Source: Belnapia mucosa
Lineage (GTDB): Bacteria; Pseudomonadota; Alphaproteobacteria; Acetobacterales; Acetobacteraceae
DNA length: 64,000 nt
Direction of reading: 5' to 3'
Assembly (NCBI RefSeq): GCF_016775475.1
Contig: NZ_JAEUXJ010000010.1
Coordinates: 146,856 to 210,855 of the forward strand
The notes below the pieces were generated by a model that saw only the letters and a list, made by a program, of their open reading frames with translations, searched no databases and was not told the DNA's origin. The translations under genes and the position numbers were made by a program. Numbering within the stretch: position 1 is the stretch's first letter; every line of letters starts with the position of its first letter. Shown one piece after another: positions 61,502 to 64,000 of the stretch.

Positions 61502-62449
61502 ATGCTCATCTGGTTCCTGCGCCGGCTCGGGCAGATCATCCCGACGCTGCTGATCCTCTCGGTGCTGATCTTCGGGCTGCAGCAGCTGATGCCGGGCGAC
61601 CCGGCGCTGATCCTGGCCGGCGAGGAGCGCGGCGATCCGCAGGTGCTGGCGCAGATCCGGGCCGAGCTCTTCCTCGACCGTTCCCTGCCCGAGCAATACC
61701 TGCACTGGATCGGCCGCGCGGTGCAGGGCGATTTCGGCTTTTCCTGGCGCATCCGGGAACCGGTGGCGAAGCTGATCCTGGAGAAGCTGCCCGTCACCTT
61801 CCAGCTTGCCACCATGGCCTTCCTGATCGCGCTGGTGATCGGCATCCCGGCCGGGGTGCTTTCCGCGGTGCGGCGGGACCGGCCGGTGGACTGGCTGGTG
61901 AATGGCTTTGCGCTCTTCGGCATCTCGACGCCGAATTTCTGGCTCGGCATCATGATGATCCTGCTGTTCAGCGTGCAGCTCGGATGGCTGCCGCCCTCCG
62001 GCTATGTCCCGCTGACGGAGGATCCGGTGCAGAGCCTCGCTACCACCATCATGCCGGCCTTCGTGCTCGGCTCCGGCATTGCAGGCGTGCTCATGCGCCA
62101 TACCCGGGCGGCGATGCTGGGCGCGCTTGGCCAGGATTATGTGCGGACGGCGCGGGCCAAGGGGCTGGGCGAGCGGGCGGTGGTCGGCAAGCATGCGCTA
62201 CGCAACGCGCTGATCCCGGTGGTGACGCTCGGCACCATCGAATTCGGCCGGCTGCTGGCCGGCGCCGTGCTGACCGAGCAGATCTTCACTATCCCCGGCT
62301 TCGGCAAGCTGATCGTCGATGCCGTCTTCAACCGCGACTATCCCGTTGTGCAGGGCGTGGTGATGGCGACGGCGCTGATCTTCGTCAGCCTCTCGCTGAT
62401 CGCCGATATTCTCTACATGGCCGTCAATCCGCGGCTGCGCACGGCATGA
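61502..62449 (+). CDS. ABC transporter permease (DppB-like)
   Basis: A 315-residue permease with six membrane helices. MLIWFLRRLGQIIPTLLILSVLIFGL begins the first, followed by MPGDPALIL and the large periplasmic segment typical of DppB. The coupling-helix EAA motif appears as RTARAKGLGERAVVGKHALRNALIP. It starts 1 bp after the binding-protein stop and overlaps the next permease. Confidence 0.95.
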   Translation: MLIWFLRRLGQIIPTLLILSVLIFGLQQLMPGDPALILAGEERGDPQVLAQIRAELFLDRSLPEQYLHWIGRAVQGDFGFSWRIREPVAKLILEKLPVTFQLATMAFLIALVIGIPAGVLSAVRRDRPVDWLVNGFALFGISTPNFWLGIMMILLFSVQLGWLPPSGYVPLTEDPVQSLATTIMPAFVLGSGIAGVLMRHTRAAMLGALGQDYVRTARAKGLGERAVVGKHALRNALIPVVTLGTIEFGRLLAGAVLTEQIFTIPGFGKLIVDAVFNRDYPVVQGVVMATALIFVSLSLIADILYMAVNPRLRTA

Positions 62450-63300
62450 CGGCGCCGGACAGTCCGTTCCGCCGAGCGCTGCGGCGCTTCCTGCGGCACC
62501 GCCTGGCTGTCTTCGGCCTGGTGGTAGTGGTTGTCTTCGTCCTGGCGGCCTTGCTGGCGCCCTGGATTTCCCCGGCCGATCCCCTGCAGACCTCCTGGAC
62601 CGCCATCCGCAAGCCGCCCTCTGCGGCGCATTGGTTCGGGACGGACGAGAATGGGCGGGATGTGCTGGCCCGCGTGCTGTATGGCGCGCGGGCCTCGATG
62701 GCGGCGGGGGTGATCTCGGTCTCGGTCGCGCTGCTGATCGGCGTGCCGATCGGGCTGCTGGCAGGGCTCGCCGGCGGCTGGGTGGATGCGGTGATCGCCC
62801 GCATCGCCGATGCCATGCTCTCCGTCCCGTTCCTGATCCTTGCCATCGCGCTGGCCGCCTTCCTCGGCCCGGCGCTCGAGAATGCGATGCTGGCGATCGC
62901 CGTCACCGCCTCGCCCATTTTCGTCCGGCTGGCGCGCGGGATGGCGCTGGATGCGCGGACGACGGATTGGGTGGAGGCGGCGCGGGCGCTGGGCAACCCG
63001 CCCTGGCGGCTCGGCCTCGTGCATGTGCTGCCGAATATCGTGCCGCCGCTGCTGGTGCAGGCGACGCTGGCGATTGCGGAGGCGATCATTGCCGAGGCCT
63101 CGCTGAGCTTCCTCGGCCTCGGCCAGCAGCCGCCGGCGCCCTCCTGGGGGAGCATGCTGAACAGCGCTCAGCGCTTCCTGACCCAGGCGCCCTGGCTGGC
63201 CGTCTTCCCCGGCCTGGCGATCTTCCTGGTGGTGCTGGCCTTCAACCTGATGGGCGACGGGCTGCGGGATGCGCTCGACCCTCGGGGGGAGCGGCGCTAG
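62446..63300 (+). CDS. ABC transporter permease (DppC-like)
   Basis: A 284-residue permease. FRRALRRFLRHRLAVFGLVVVVVFVLAALLAPWISP begins the first helix; HWFGTDENGRDVLARVLYGARASM is the typical DppC periplasmic segment and the EAA motif is DWVEAARALGNPPWRLGLVHVLPN. It completes the five-gene transporter. The last 59 bp overlap the convergent DUF1275 gene. Confidence 0.95.
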   Translation: MTAPDSPFRRALRRFLRHRLAVFGLVVVVVFVLAALLAPWISPADPLQTSWTAIRKPPSAAHWFGTDENGRDVLARVLYGARASMAAGVISVSVALLIGVPIGLLAGLAGGWVDAVIARIADAMLSVPFLILAIALAAFLGPALENAMLAIAVTASPIFVRLARGMALDARTTDWVEAARALGNPPWRLGLVHVLPNIVPPLLVQATLAIAEAIIAEASLSFLGLGQQPPAPSWGSMLNSAQRFLTQAPWLAVFPGLAIFLVVLAFNLMGDGLRDALDPRGERR

Positions 63301-63889
63301 CGGCCGGCCGCCGCGTCGCCAGGATGCCGGGCAGCGCCAGCGCCGCGAGGCCGAGCGCGACGGCCAGCAGCATCCCCGAGCCGATGGCGCGATAGGCGAA
63401 GACGCCCAGCACCCCGCCGAGGAAGAAGGCCAGCACGGTCGGCACATGCAGGCCGAGCTTCTCGAGATTCGCCGCCGTCTCCGACTGCCGCCGCCGGCGC
63501 AGCGCGATGTCGAGCAGGTTGCCGAGCTCGATCCCGATATCGGTCACCATCCCAGTCACATGGGTGGTGCGGATCCGGGCATTGGAGATGCGGGTGACGA
63601 CGGCGTTCTGCAGCCCCATCAGCGCACTCATCCCGAGGACGAAGCCGAAGCCGCCGCCGAAGCCCGGCGCCCAGGCATCGGCCGCGGCGAGGCCTGCCAG
63701 CAGCACCGCCTCGGCGAGGATGCTCAGAGCATGGATGCCGGCCAGGCCCCGCCGCAGCCCCTCATTGGCGAGCAGGGTGGAGAGGGCGGCACCCGCGATG
63801 AAGGCCGCCACCAGGCCGAGGCAGACCAGCGCCCCCACCGCATCGCCGAGCGCCAGCCGGTCCGCCATGGTCGAGACCGCGCCGGTCAT
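63242..63889 (-). pseudogene. DUF1275 (YoaK-like) membrane protein, 5'-truncated
   Basis: A 215-residue frame with several membrane helices. AGAALSTLLANEG, FVLGMSALMGLQNAVVTRISNARIRTTHVTGMVTDIGIELG and the C-terminal helix pair fit DUF1275. The frame opens with MTGAVSTMADRLALG; in the family this MTG is part of an internal SHMTG motif after the first helix, and the codons before the ATG do read GFYKIGLYSSH. An in-frame TAA at 63929-63931 closes the frame just upstream, so the first 30-40 residues are missing. A run of eight Cs (plus strand, 63936-63943) lies beyond it. Probably a broken gene, unless a sequence error created the stop. Confidence 0.6.
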
Positions 63890-64000
63890 ATGCGAGGAAT
63901 ATAGGCCGATCTTGTAGAAGCCGCGTAATTACCCACCCCCCCCTTGCGCAGGAGCGGGTTGGCTGATTCGATCCTCACATGCAGCGGGACGAGCTTGAGC

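Overview
The window is GC-rich DNA from an alphaproteobacterium, most likely an Acetobacteraceae member of the Roseomonas type. That assignment is an inference. It rests on the codon usage, the NDUFS4-like complex I subunit gene between two tRNAs, the CHASE3 kinase/Rcp1/HisKA_2 signalling trio, the cox-type molybdenum-hydroxylase accessory genes and an Lrp-dadA divergon. No ribosomal RNA is present to confirm it.

Layout. Positions 1-12200 are chromosomal backbone: the tail of an acyl carrier protein, an aldehyde dehydrogenase, a glycerophosphodiester phosphodiesterase with a C-terminal repeat, a cation/proton antiporter, an F420-type oxidoreductase, a stand-alone AceE-like thiamine diphosphate enzyme, a three-gene two-component system and an LpxR-like outer-membrane protein. 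A tRNA-Ser(UGA) at 12210-12297 carries an integrated island of about 16.3 kb. It is bounded by a 14-bp direct repeat of the tRNA 3' end (12284-12297 and 28594-28607), with similar putative integrase arm sites inside each end. Its left half is visibly less GC-rich cargo: a 1424-residue methyltransferase/glycosyltransferase fusion, a radical SAM protein with its SPASM-like Cys cluster at the N terminus, and two more glycosyltransferases. Its right half is a satellite-like replication and integration module on the minus strand: DUF5681 protein, SF3 helicase, Toprim protein, AlpA-type regulator and tyrosine integrase, with an origin-like inverted repeat at 23017-23121. A second, damaged tRNA 3' remnant just outside suggests more than one integration event at this tRNA.

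Positions 28700-41600 are mixed metabolic genes: M20 amidohydrolase, a degenerate GGDEF protein, a DsbA/FrnE protein, an aldo/keto reductase, dadA with a divergent Lrp regulator, MOSC and aldose epimerase proteins, tRNA-Arg and tRNA-Pro around the NDUFS4-like gene, an orphan amino-acid binding protein, NIPSNAP, a second F420-type oxidoreductase, a PrpB-like lyase and an NhaD-like antiporter. Positions 41768-47368 are a tightly overlapping operon of cox-type maturation genes (coxG, coxD, coxE, split XdhC, MoeA-MocA fusion) with no coxMSL structural genes in view. Positions 47468-50535 are a five-gene operon on the other strand, every junction overlapping by 4 bp: two nucleotidyltransferase-fold proteins (one with a degenerate active site), a GDPD-like enzyme, a HAD phosphatase and a cupin. 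It looks like an uncharacterised pathway for an activated phospho-compound.

Positions 50600-57900 hold an amidase, a putative lipoprotein, an MFS transporter, an epoxide-hydrolase-like protein, a Gfo/Idh/MocA oxidoreductase, RidA and a secreted CHAP hydrolase. Positions 57987-63300 are a complete dipeptide/oligopeptide ABC transporter operon (two ATPases, binding protein, two permeases). The window ends in a 5'-truncated DUF1275 gene.

The clearest non-coding novelty is a 104-bp double-hairpin repeat present twice in opposite orientation (32381-32484 and 47370-47473), with compensatory base changes in its stem.
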